Source: Perilla frutescens
Taxonomy: Eukaryota; Streptophyta; Magnoliopsida; Lamiales; Lamiaceae
Length of the DNA stretch: 64,000 bases
Assembly: GCA_026008535.1 (NCBI GenBank)
Contig: BRKX01000002.1
Coordinates: 30,991,501-31,055,500 of the forward strand
Direction: 5' to 3'
The translations under genes were made by a program, and so were the position numbers. The notes under the pieces were generated by a model that was given only the letters and a program-made list of their open reading frames with translations, did no database searches and was not told the DNA's origin. Position 1 is the stretch's first letter. Each line of letters begins with the position of its first letter. Below are positions 1 to 11,411 of this stretch, piece by piece.

Positions 1-235
1 TTTTTTAATACTAAATTTAAATTTAATACTAAATTTAATATTAGTATTAAATTTTAAATTTTAATATTAATACTAGATTTAATAATACTAATACTGAATT
101 TTTTAAATTTTAAAATGCGAAGAGTACAATTTTTAAATTTTTTAATACTAAATTGAATATTAATATTATATTATATTTTTTTTTAAATTCCAGGGGGGCC
201 CAGTGCCCCCTGGGCCCACTGTCCCTCCGCCCCTG
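1..235 (-). mobile_element. hAT-type transposon end (partial, runs off the left edge)
   Basis: Read on the minus strand the element starts at 235 with CAGGGGCGGA, the typical terminus of plant hAT transposons and nearly the same as the end of the larger hAT at 8891. A GC-rich palindromic block follows (191-230), then AT-rich sequence with many repeats of the type AATACTAAATTT (1-180). The other end is outside the window. It lies inside what would be the intron of LRR-receptor copy A, so it may separate exon 1 from exon 2. The likely 8-bp target site is 236-243 but cannot be confirmed without the far end. Confidence 0.55.
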
Positions 236-317
236 CATGTTAGTACTAGTACATGAAAACGTAACGATTTAATTTGCAACAAGAAATAATTGAGATGTGC
301 AAATTAAAATGCAAAAC

Positions 318-2781
318 CTGGAGGAACATAACCAGCAGAACCAGCTACTGCAGAAATACTGCCTGTGCTCTTGGAAGGATTAATCACCCTGCACAGCTCG
401 ATATCTCCGATTTGAGGCTCGTTTGGGGACTTCAACAGGATGCTCTTGCTGGAAAGATCGAGGAGGAGAATCTGACCAGAGCTGCACTGATGGAGAGAAG
501 CCAGACCCTGTGAAACTCCTATAGCAATACTGTAACGCTTTGCCCAATCCAATGTACTAGTGCCTGTTGCACGATGAAGAATGTCGAATAGAGTGCCCTC
601 AGGGGCAAAATCATAGAAGAGGTAAGCACCGCGTAGTGTCAAGAGATATGCAAATGGGATCATGAGATTTGGATTGGAAAGATTTCCAAGAACTTGCAGC
701 TCCTCTCCTAATTTATGATGGCCATGTAAACGGAACATCTTGTCGCTCTGGTTAACCTTCTTCATGAAGTAAGTGGCGCCGGATGGTAGGACAGCTTTGT
801 AGTAAGTTGAGAATCTGGTCTTAAATTTGATATTTGAGGGATCAGCCACTACTTCAAATGCTTTCCTGAAATCGATATTTGACCTGTTTGGAGACAGTAG
901 ATTGACATGGATCCTGTTGTACCTTCTTGAGATGAATACAACTATCACTACTGATAAACCAACAGCCATAGCAGCTCCCACAACCGCAATGACTATGGCT
1001 ACAGTAAGTGATATCCCCTTTGTTCGACGTCCACCTGTAGCACTAGGATTTCGGTTAGGATAAACCAACTGATTATTGCCCGTTGTGTCGACTACAACAT
1101 GATTCCTAAAAACTGGGAAAATTCCTGAGAGCTCATTGTTCATGAGTAGGAGGTGAGTTAAGCTGTCTAATCCAATCAGGAAGTCTGGTATCTCGCCTGA
1201 AAATCTGTTATTCGAGAGGTCCAAAACTTCCAAGCCCTGCAGTCTTGATAGACTACTAGGTATGCGCCCATCAAAGAGATTGTAGCTGAGATTCAAAGAA
1301 ATTTGCAGTTTCTCCGGCATGATTGGAATTCTCCCACTCAGTTGGTTGTTTCCCAGCTGGAGTTCTATCAGAGAAGATAGGTTTCCAATGGAATCGGGTA
1401 TAGGGCCATGTAGATTGTTACCTTGCAAGTCCAGAATACGAAGATTCTGCATTCTTGAAATCGACAAAGGTATTGAGCCATTCAGTAAATTCTTGCTCAT
1501 ATTCAGCATCTCCAGTTTATTCAACTGTAAAATCTCTAGTGGGATAAGTCCAACAAAATTATTCGACTGAAGGCTCAAAACTTGAAGATTGATGAGATCA
1601 CCCAACTCCGGAGGCAGCACGCCTGCCAATCTATTCTGGGCCAAGTTCAATAGAGCCAACTTCCTCAACATACCCAACTCGGAAGGTCTTCCTCCACTGA
1701 AGCTGTTCCCATCCAGCTCCAGGTACATCAATTCCACAAGACTCCCCAATGAGTCAGATGGAATCGTTCCATTAAGAGAATTGCTTCCTAGTCTCAACCT
1801 GAACAACTTAGTCGAATTGATTGCAGGAATCGGCCCCTCCAGCTTATTGGATGACAAGTCGAGAGCCTGCAAATTTGGACCCGACAGCAGATCAGAGGGG
1901 ATGGTCCCTGTCAAGTTGTTATAACTCAGGTCCAGAAATGCAAGGTAGGAACTCATCCCTGATGGAATAGTCCCATTAAAACCATTCTGATTAGCAGCAA
2001 ATCTTCGAAGAGTTGTAATATTGGTAAGCGATGCTGGAATTCCACCACTCAATTGGTTGGCAGATAGCAACAAGGTTTGCAAGCTGGTGAGCTCTCCCAA
2101 TTCGCTTGGAATTGAGCCTGAGAGTATATTGGCACTGAGATCAATCACCCTCAAATTACTGTATTTTGTGATCATTTCTACTGGAATTTCACCTCTGAAG
2201 AAATTAGCAGAGAGCACAATCTCCTCCAAAAGATTCATTTTTCCAAGGTTTGTAGGAATCTTTCCTGTCAATTGATTCCAACTAAGGTCTAGACTTTTGA
2301 GTGAACCCAACCCATCCAACTGCAGACTAATCTCCCCAGACAATGAATTACGAGAAAAATCCAAGTTTTCTAGCACTGTAAACCCATTGAAACTGGGCAA
2401 AGAACCCTTGAGTTCATTCCCACTAAAATTCAAGAGTTTTAGTCCACTGGTTTCCCCACAACCAGTGTAGAGCCCTTCTGGGATTGAGCTAAGTTGATTG
2501 TGAGACACATCAAGAGACTCTAGAGTGGAAATATTGCATAGAAATGGAAGAAATTCAGAGGTAGAAACTGAAAATGAATTGAAAGAGATGTTGATTATGG
2601 AAGAATTATCAGGGCTGCAAACAACTCCCTTCCATGAACAAGGACTTGACAAAACATCATTCCACACGAAAGAAGAAGCAGTATTATTCTGAATGATTTT
2701 ATAAATACTTGTCATGGCACTAACCTGATCAGCAGGCAGCTGAGATGATACCAGTTGAATGTAAAGCATAAGCACAAACAT
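318..2781 (-). CDS. PXC3-like LRR receptor pseudokinase, copy A, exon 1 (3' exon not in window)
   Basis: About 820 residues are open from ATG 2781. They cover a hydrophobic start (a shortened signal peptide), an LRR N-cap with a CSWKGVVC motif, about 20 LRRs, a transmembrane segment (IVIAVVGAAMAVGLSVVIVV) and the N-lobe and middle of a kinase domain. The exon ends at GYVPPG with a donor at 317/316, matching the exon boundary of copies B-D. The C-terminal kinase exon is not found in 1-317, where a hAT end begins; it may lie beyond the left edge or be lost. The kinase core is atypical: LLLDLSSKSILL replaces the HRD loop and GDIELC replaces DFG, as in At2g41820/PXC3. The ancestral start (ATG 2809) now reads into a TAG at 2785-2783, so translation must use the internal ATG one base later. 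The LRR region is almost identical to copy D. Confidence 0.8.
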
Positions 2782-2782
2782 G

Positions 2783-2924
2783 CTAGCTACACTGCAAACC
2801 CTCAGACATTTTTTTTTCTCTTTTTCTAGTTTTCTCTTTAATTTTTGTCTATATATCTCTTCAGTGTGTTTGACTCCCCTATAGACTTAACTCAAGAATC
2901 ACACTGGCTAGCTTTTATATGCGT
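2783..2924 (-). promoter_or_regulatory. Leader and TATA region of copy A with an 8-codon uORF
   Basis: A TATA-like ATATAAAAGC lies on the minus strand at 2920-2911, about 130 bases before the main ATG. The leader is purine-rich. A short upstream ORF, ATG 2809 to TAG 2785-2783, corresponds to the original start codon of the paralogues (compare copy D at 42358) after a small deletion. It ends one base before the used ATG, so reinitiation or leaky scanning would be needed. Confidence 0.5.
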
Positions 2925-2944
2925 GCATGTGACAGAATCCGCAA

Positions 2945-3640
2945 TCAATTTGAAATACTACTAAAATTACAAATATGCCATCGAATATGAATTTGGATCC
3001 AAATATAAGTGGCGTAATAAGATATTGACCCTTCATATAGAAGTACGTAGATGGAATTTATCCAGCATCTAAAAAGACGGTGCATTTACCTTATTAAACA
3101 AGACATGCAGTAAAGTTATGAATATTTCATGATCTTGTCTTTTATTATTTACATTTTACATCAAATTTAAGATTTAGATTTATTGTCCGTCTTGCTTGGA
3201 TAAATAAACTCCATGATATAAATTGTCGGAGAAAAGTGACGTTGAAATTTGAAATGGAAGAGCATGGATAAATGTGGAAAAATTTGCCATTTACGTGTGG
3301 AATGAGGCCAAGTCAACTGAAAATTTCCCTCCTTGACTCTTGACTCGACTTTTCGTCCATAGAATCAAGTCCAGTTTTTTAAAATTTATTTAGGGTCAAA
3401 TTTATATATAGATAAAATTATTTTAAAATTGAGAAAAAAAAGTAAGATTTAAAATTAGGGAGTTATTTGGGTAACGTGTACTTTATCTTACACAAAATCA
3501 TTTATCTTGGTCCCACAAAATCTGAAAAGTTCTGAAAAAATTGTACTTCATCTCCAAAAACATATCAAAGTGTATATCTTACCATAAGAAGAATAATATA
3601 TACAAAAAGTAATAAATTCAAAGCTCATGGCATATTTATG
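2945..3640. other. Intergenic, AT-rich, nothing recognised
   Basis: This is upstream sequence of copy A. No ORF, tRNA or terminal repeat could be recognised. Confidence 0.6.
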
Positions 3641-3960
3641 ATTAGGGTTTAAAAAAATCAACCACCCACCACCCACTTCAAAGCTCACGATTCTCTCTCT
3701 CAAACCCCATGATTCTCTCTCTGTTTAAAAAAATAAAAAATTGAATGCATTAAATTCATTTTACCCCAACCACCACTTCTTCTTCCTCCCCCTTTCACTC
3801 TCGCCAATTTCTGAAAAGAAAAAAAAAAAAAAAAAACCGTCCAAGGCGTTGAAACCTCTCTCTCGGAATTTGTCACCGCGGCACCGCCGTCCGTCGAGCA
3901 CACACTGGAGATGGATCGAGGACCTGGAGCACCGCCGGAGACGTCTTCATCTTCTCAGGT
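3640..3960 (+). other. Gene-like 5' end: leader and short first exon
   Basis: A CT-rich leader (AACCCCATGATTCTCTCTCT-like sequence and polypyrimidine) is followed by a GC-richer stretch with ATG at 3911. It encodes MDRGPGAPPETSSSSQ and ends in a good donor (CAG|GTAGGT at 3959/3960). It looks like the first exon of a gene, perhaps a fragment carried by the element that holds the motif array immediately downstream. No later exon was recognised, so the product is unknown. Confidence 0.3.
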
Positions 3961-4024
3961 AGGTTTCTATTTTTTTTCCTGCTTATGATTAATTTGAAAG
4001 ATAATTGTGGCTTGTTAATATCAT

Positions 4025-5750
4025 TAATCGATACTAGTTAATCGAGTGTATGTTTAAATTAAACTTATGCCTCGATTAATTGTCATTTAAGCATCGATTA
4101 ATTCTAATAGCATCGATTAATTTTCAACTATGCCTCGATTAATTGTAATTTATATTATGCCTCGATTAAATTGAAAATGAGCCTCAATTAATTTAAACTA
4201 TGCCTTGATTAAATTAAACTATGTCTCAATTAATTATAATTTAAGCATCGATTAATTCTAATATCATCGATTAATTTTCAACTATGCCTCGATTAATTGT
4301 AATTTAAATTATGCCTCAATTACATTTAAAATGAGCCTCAATTAAGTTAAAAAAGCACGATCAATAGTTCAAATAGCCATGATTATTTTTAAAACAAGCC
4401 TCAATTAATTTAAAAGGAGCATCGATTAATTTAAAATTAGCCTCGATTAATTTAAAAATACCTCGATTAATTATAATAGTCTCAATTAATTTTAAACTAT
4501 GTCTCGATTAATTGTAATTTAAATTATGCCTCTATTAAATTTAAAATAAGGCCTCGATAAAGTTTAAAAAAGTCACGATTAATTTTACAAAGAGCCACGA
4601 TTATTTCTAAACAAGCCTCGATTAATTTTTAATTTTCCACGATTAAGTTTAAATTATCATCGATTATTTTCAAATGTCACGATTAACGTAATATAAGTCT
4701 CGATTAACATAATAAGACACGTTTAACATAATATTTAGCTTTTAAAGTCTACTATTAATGTAATTAAAGACTGCGACATACAAATATCTCCCTCTCACCT
4801 ATTTTCTAACAACACACATGCAATATAATCAAAACAATAAAATATTTACAAAAGAATTTCACGAAAATGGACAGTACAAAACGTACCTTTGAAAAATGAT
4901 GGAAACGAAGCACTGCTTGCTTCTTGATGAATAAAATTTTCGCACCCTTACTCCAAAGGAAAAAAATTATCCCCTTGCTCAAAAAAAAAAATTCTATAAA
5001 TTTTATTGTATTGTGAATAAGCTTGAGTGTTCTTATCTATTTATTCAAAAAATTTATCTACCTCCGTACACACCAATAAAACCATGTATTGAATTCGGTC
5101 AATAAATTACTACCTTCCCCTACTTTTTGTTTAATGAAGCTCAGCAACTTCCCCTTCTTTTTATTTAATGAAGATCAGTAACTACCTCACTTACACAAGA
5201 ACTAAATGCATTCAATAAAAGCCACGATTAGTCTTGACTCATAACAAAAAAACCCTCGATTAAGTTTTAATGAGCCTCGATTAAATTGAATGATCCACAA
5301 TTACTGTAATACATTGCCTCCATTAATCGTGGATCAATCAATTTAATCGTGGCTTTTTGGTAAAATTAATCGTGGATCATAAAAAAGCCACAATTAATCG
5401 AGGCATTCATCTCAATTAATCGAGCCACGATTAATTAAACTTAATTGAGGCCTCCATTTCATTTAATCATGACCTTGTCACAATCTAAGTTAATCGAGGT
5501 CACGATTAAATGAGATGAAGACCTCAATTAACTTTGATTAATCGAGCCCTTCATCTCATTTAATCGTGGCCTCGATTATTCAAAGTTAATCAAGGCCTTC
5601 ATTTCATTTAATAGAGGCCTCGATTAACTTTGAATAATCGAAGTCTTCATTTTATTTAATCGTGGCTGCTTGAAAATTAATCGAGGCCTTCTTTTATTTA
5701 ATCATGGCTTATTTTAATTAATCGGGGCTTTGTTTATTTAATCGTGGCTT
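4025..5750. repeat. Array of CTCGATTAAT motifs that switches orientation
   Basis: From 4025 to about 4740 the motif (G)CCTCGATTAAT and close variants (CATCGATTAAT, CCACGATTAA) recur every 15-30 bases. A longer unit of about 154 bp is duplicated (the same block starts at 4091 and 4245). Motif-free sequence spans roughly 4760-5215. From about 5320 to 5750 the motif is mostly in the reverse complement, ATTAATCGAGGC or ATTAATCGTGGC. The two halves could pair as an imperfect hairpin. The stretch is non-coding. It may be the subterminal or foldback part of a DNA transposon, but I could not find clean terminal inverted repeats around it. Confidence 0.75.
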
Positions 5751-5759
5751 GAAAATCAG

Positions 5760-8110
5760 GGTTTTGAGTTTAGGATTGTGTCTTGATTGATAATGTCCTG
5801 ACAAAAGTACGCTGAAATTATAATCCAAATTGCCCACCAAACTACATGTTTTTAAAAAAAAAAAATTCCAATCACTATTTACTTTCCCAATCGTATTCTG
5901 ATTTTATATTTTACTTTAACAATATATGATGATTACAAATATAATGTCATTCCTATTATATTTATGGTGGTTATATTGATATAATGATTCACAAATCACA
6001 ATGCAGTAAAAACAAATTTACTACTATTATAAAAGTGTGATGTCTTATAAATTTTGGTTTATCTATTATATTCCTACTACAACTTTAATTTAAGATTAAT
6101 TGTGTAATATATTATATAATATGTATTCATAATGTAAAATCTAATATTATATATTAGTTTCCACATGAATCTACTATTATATATAAAAAGATCCTTATTT
6201 TACAAAATTGAATTTAACTAATATATTTCTATGATATATTTAAATTAAGCACAATAAGTAATATAATAAATCTATAAGATAAACTTTTTATTATCATATA
6301 GTAGTAGATATAAAATTTCTAGAGCGTTTTTTATGCAAATGATCATTCATTTGATATGATTAATATATATGGTAACAATTAATAAATATTATTATTGACT
6401 TCCATAATATTATATTTAAAATACACATATAATTTTGATTGGTGCATCAATTTGATATTTGCGTGTGTGTATAAATTTCTAATTTCAACTAACATATTAT
6501 TTTTTAATTAACATGCTAGGCAATTCATTAATATCTTTATAAACCAATAAGATATAAATTATGAATTAATATATATATACAATGCATATCACATGCATTC
6601 ATGTCAATTATTTTTTTATTATTTTTTATATGAGGAATGTTTGTTCTAATTTATTTTTAGTAACAATTTAGGGATGTCGAATCTTCCACAATTCAAAAAG
6701 TGACATTATTAAAATATTTTAAAAATCATTTTGAATTTCAAAATTGGTCAAGTACAATAATTTAATTCTCTGGGAATTATAAATATAATTTATTCAGTAT
6801 ACTTAAAATTTAAATTTTTACTTATAAATTACTGATTCACATCATGTGATATCAATAATTCAAATATCAGTGAACTAAAATAGATTAAAAAAAAGCAAAA
6901 ATATTACATAGTGTACATAAATTGAATCAATTTCATTGCAAAAGAGCAATGTAAACTTATACGAGCACTAAAAAAATTATCATTGCCTACATATTTGTAT
7001 TAAAGATAGTATATATAATGAAATCTTATTTTGGCCACTTATCTATTTTTATTTAAAGATAAGTTAATTAATATTATCAAAGTAATTAAGTTGTAAAAAT
7101 TATGTCATGCTCTCCAAACCATAAAAATATATTTTCTAAAAAACTTACATATTTTATCAAAATAAACTTCACAATTACTCATCAATGTACGAGAATTTTT
7201 TTTAATATTAATGTAAAATCATAGAGGATAATTTCAAATATATAGATTAGAGAAGAAAATATTATTCGTAAGTGAATATATTAATTTAAATTTTATTATT
7301 AAGTAATTTAATAAGGATACATATAAATCAAGAATGTGTGTGCGTGTGTGTAAATGAAATAACACTATGTCGTTTCTTCTATGAGGCAAATGAATCGATC
7401 GCTTCAGGCCTCATTATTTTAATTTAAATAGTTAGCTAAATAAATATATGTATTATCCACATTCCATTAACAATTTTTTTATGTCAAGTATTTTAAATAT
7501 ATAAATGATCAAATCTATGGCATTTGAATAAAGTTTATCATTTCTTAATCTCTAACAAATTATTTTTTAACCATAACTTATCTAACATTTGAAAAACACT
7601 TAGATATTAATAGATTTGGTTTATTTTCAAAATTAAAGTATATGTTAATAGGACCTAAGACATAAAATTAAATACAAAATATATATTGAGATATTACATT
7701 ATATAAATAAACATTTCACAATGCATATACCTATTAATTATAAAAATTATTTTTTGTTGAAGTAAATTTTTAAGTTGAAAAATGTGTCACACTTTGAGAT
7801 TTAGAACATTTAAAAGTGGTTTTATATATTTTTGATAAAATTAGAAATAATAATTGAATTTCTTTAAAACATATTAGTGTATTATCTTTTAAAAATATTT
7901 TACTTCTAAACATATTTATTATTTCACCTTGGTCGGCTATATATATTGTCTCAAAGCGGCCCTAACAAGTTACCATGTACACAACAATTCATTTTAGAAC
8001 ACTACTAATTTTTCTAATACTTTTTTAACTAGGGAAAAATTTAGCTTAATTATTCTATTATATTAGAGCGTAATACTACTTTTATAATAGCACGTACAAA
8101 TGTTTTAATT
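5760..8110. other. Long AT-rich intergenic stretch
   Basis: No coding sequence, RNA gene or recognisable transposon end is seen. The sequence is low-complexity AT with short TA runs. Confidence 0.55.
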
Positions 8111-8125
8111 AAAAATGTAGACTTT

Positions 8126-8236
8126 GTCCCAGTGGGGATGGCCTACTGGTGGAGTGAGGTTACTTGGAGACCAAAGGTCACGGGTTCGAATCTCCTTCAT
8201 ACCACAGGTCAATTGTGTGAGTAAAAAAAAATAAAA
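8126..8236 (+). mobile_element. tRNA-derived SINE with target-site duplication (SINE 1)
   Basis: A pol III A-box-like sequence (GGCCTACTGGTGGAG near 8141) and a B box (GGGTTCGAATCTCC near 8179) are followed by a short body and an A-rich tail. The 15-bp sequence AAAAATGTAGACTTT occurs on both sides (8111-8125 and 8237-8251), a direct target duplication. The B box might be misread as a tRNA, but no cloverleaf is present. A related copy lies at 19154. Confidence 0.85.
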
Positions 8237-8251
8237 AAAAATGTAGACTTT

Positions 8252-8742
8252 AGTTGCCAAATTTGGGCAAATATAACAATTTATTTTTTGAATATCATTT
8301 CTTGCACTTCTCAACCAAATATTTATTTTATTACATTACAATTATTCGACTTCTCATTAGCTATCCACAAGTATATGAAGTAATTGTATTACAATGTTGA
8401 TCTTTACAATATTGAGCAAGATCGTATTCCACAGAGACTAAAAACTTAATCATAATGTGAGTACTGCAACATCAATCTTCTAAGTACTAGATAGGTAGCG
8501 TATTCAATATTTCATTTTATATTTACTAAAGATAAATAATTAAATAAAGATAAATGAAGATAAATGGAGAAAATTAAAAACTGATATAATAGAGTAAGAA
8601 ATAATCTAAATCATCGATTTCATAGATTCATCCAAACAATTTCAATTCAATTAAATGAGTTATTCACGATTCAATTTTATTAAGACAATCACCAGATTAG
8701 TTAAAAGAGAAAAATAATAATAAATATAATATATTTTATGAC

Positions 8743-8791
<49 letters not shown>

Positions 8792-8882
8792 TCTTAGATA
8801 TTAAAAATAAATATATTTTTAAGATTTATTATTTTCCATAATTAATATTAGAAAGAATACATAAAGTGTTTATAAAACTAAA
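8252..8882. other. AT-rich intergenic with an (AT)21 microsatellite
   Basis: The perfect dinucleotide run is 8747-8788. Nothing else was recognised. Confidence 0.7.
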
Positions 8883-8972
8883 TATATATATAGGGGCGGA
8901 TTGGGGGGGTCACGAGGGGGCAACTGCCCCCCACCCCCCCCCCCCCCCCCAACATTTAAAAAAAATTATATA

Positions 8973-10637
8973 TGTAGCGACCCGAAACTTTTTATGAAAT
9001 TTGCTACATTTTTTCAAAAATGCATGTTATGATTATTTTGGTTACGTCCTATAAGTCGCGCCTATATCATTTTGAATTTATATTATTATTAAGATTATAA
9101 TCGTCATCATTAATGTTATCATTTTGTCATTATTATTAATATTATTATTTTACAAATATTGTTATTTTATTTTATTTTTGTTTGATTCATTTTCATAAAT
9201 ATATTTAGCTCTATATTAACATTCTTACCCAAAAAGTTACTTTCATTTTGAGCTAAAGATTTTTTTTTTTCCAAACCAATTGCCTACTTAATTCAGGCCC
9301 AATGTAATATTTGTTTTCTTTAGCCGATACCTCAGCCCAACAGAAAATGTTGTCTTCTTCATGTGACCTGTGAGCAGCGACAATGAACGATTTCTTCGGT
9401 TTCAGAATTTATGTTGCAGATTTAAATTCACGTCTCTCCACTACCTCCATGATTGTGTGAATTAATCATGGAATTAAAACTCGACCTTTGCATTTCCCAT
9501 TTTCTTGCTATAAAAGGGGTCTGAATCTCTCATTCGAAACACACCAAAAATCAACAGATCTTCTTTCTAGATATCTCTAGAGCAGTAAAGTTTTCATTTC
9601 TTTGAGATATGTTCACATTCTTACTTTTTGCATCTTCATTAGGGCGGTTGAGTGAGGAATAGTTGGCGGCGATGGTGGTTCTTGGCGGTGTCGGGAGAGC
9701 GTTGATGTATTAGAGAAATAATTGCAGAGGCTGTCTTCCATGGGGGGCTGTGATTTTTCCGAGAGAGAGATAAGAAGAGAATAAGTGAGTTCTGTTCTTG
9801 TTAATGGGGGTCTATGAGTCGTATTGCAGAAATAGGGGAGAGAGGGAATTTACTTTTATTTTTATGTTTCTGTCGAGATTCTGCAGAGAGAGAGAGAGAG
9901 AGAGAATTGAGGGAAGAGAGAGTGGTTCATTTTGGTTGATTGTTGTTGATGCCGTGAGTTGGAGAGAAAATGAATTAGGGAATTGTGATAGTGGGGTTAA
10001 TATAATAAAATTGGTTAAATGGGCTACCTAGAGTAGATTAAATCAAGGGGGCCGAGAGTAGAATATTGAAATTGGGCTTGGGTCATGCATATTCATATTA
10101 TTATTATTCTATTATTATTTTAATTATTATTATTTAGTATTTATTAATAATCAATTATTTATATTTTTAGGCGACGCGTGGATTTAACTAACCGTACTAT
10201 TTTTCCAAGTTGAAATTCAAGTGAAGGTGGGGGATAAATGTGACGCACATTTTGTATTTATCCTTATTATGCTTTTATGTAGGTTCATAGTTATTAACCT
10301 ACGGGTTAAACAATTATTATTGGTTGACGAGTTGCATATGTCCCGAATTTAGCCCGGGGCTACCTACAGTTTAAATTGCTATATTTGTATAATTTGGATA
10401 AATGCCGTCACCACTGAATTAATAGTACTTATCCCAAAACTATTATTCATTTCAGGTTGATGTCGGGCGATGGATGCGCGTGACGAGATGATGGTCGTCA
10501 AGAAAATAAATATTTATTTTAATATTTTCCGCTGAAAGACTCTGAATAATCATTTTATGATATTTAATAAAGTGATATTTTATTTCCTTTTATTATTTAA
10601 TGTTATCATTTATTTTATAAAAAAATGGGGTGTGACA
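8973..10637 (+). mobile_element. Solo LTR (Ty3/gypsy-like) nested in the hAT
   Basis: It starts TGTAGCGACCC and ends GGGGTGTGACA, an imperfect short inverted repeat with canonical TG..CA ends. Flanking ATATA/TATAT allows a 5-bp duplication with a one-base ambiguity. Inside is a strong TATA box (CTATAAAAGG at 9508-9517) with a transcribed-looking region after it, as expected of a U3-R junction. A GA microsatellite lies near 9884. No gag or pol is next to it, so it is a solo LTR. Assignment to gypsy rests on length and terminal style only. Confidence 0.65.
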
Positions 10638-11411
10638 TATATCTTATAATTTATTTATTTTGCTATGTATAGATAGATAAATATTGCTGCTGGGTAAGTG
10701 GGCTAAAGCCTAAATGTACATACTTAAAGTTATTGGGCTTCTGGGTAGTTGGGCTGGAGTGTAGGTTAGGATTCAAAATATAACAAAAAAAAAGGAGAGC
10801 CCGTCAATTTACCTCCATGCTCCAGCATCCAGTTCCAACTTTCAGCTGCTTCTACTCATGCTCGGCGGTGATTCCTGGCGAGGCGGCGACTCAACCGTCC
10901 GTCCAGGCTCCTCCAGCTGCGTCTCGGCAAGGTAACACTATAACACTTATTTTAGGTTGTGAATAGGGATTTATTTAGGTTATGAAATTATGGATTTATT
11001 TAGGGGATTTATTAATTATTCAGGTTGTGAAATTAGGGATTTAGGCATTTAATTAGTTGTGTCTCGGCTACTTTGAGAGCCTCGGTGAATAATATTTATT
11101 TAGGGGATTTATATCTATCTATAATTTCTATCCATCCGATTTTCATAAATAATTTGGGATTCTTGATGGGAAATATATGTCGTTGATTGATAACTTGATA
11201 ACTTAGATTCTGCAAATAAGAAATTCCACTTTCAATTTCATAATGTTTTCTTAAAATTCCAAATGTACGAATCTCATGTTTGAACCAGTTTGGTCATAAT
11301 GCTTTCAATTCCACTTTCTATTTTTGGCCATTGTTTATTGAATTGGTGGCATATTTATTTTTGTATTGTGCTTGTTATTAGTGAAATAATTGATTTATTT
11401 GTTAAATGCAG

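Noticed and set aside
1319..2275. Plus-strand ORFs antisense to copy A (and minus-strand ones in copy D)
   Set aside because: They mirror the LRR periodicity of the sense gene; they were useful only to confirm the A/D identity.
3741..3962. 73-codon ORF near the array start
   Set aside because: It starts in the CT-rich leader and ignores the better ATG at 3911 with its donor site; no coding character.
4025..5750. CRISPR-like array
   Set aside because: Spacing is irregular, the repeats are short and degenerate and switch orientation, and the genome is a plant's.
3400..8100. Complete MULE or CACTA element around the first motif array
   Set aside because: No matching inverted ends or target duplication could be found in the flanks; left as an unexplained array.
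8128..8200. tRNA gene
   Set aside because: A and B boxes are present but no cloverleaf or acceptor stem; the A-rich tail and target duplication show a SINE.
9798..10031. 77-codon ORF
   Set aside because: It runs through a GA microsatellite inside a solo LTR.
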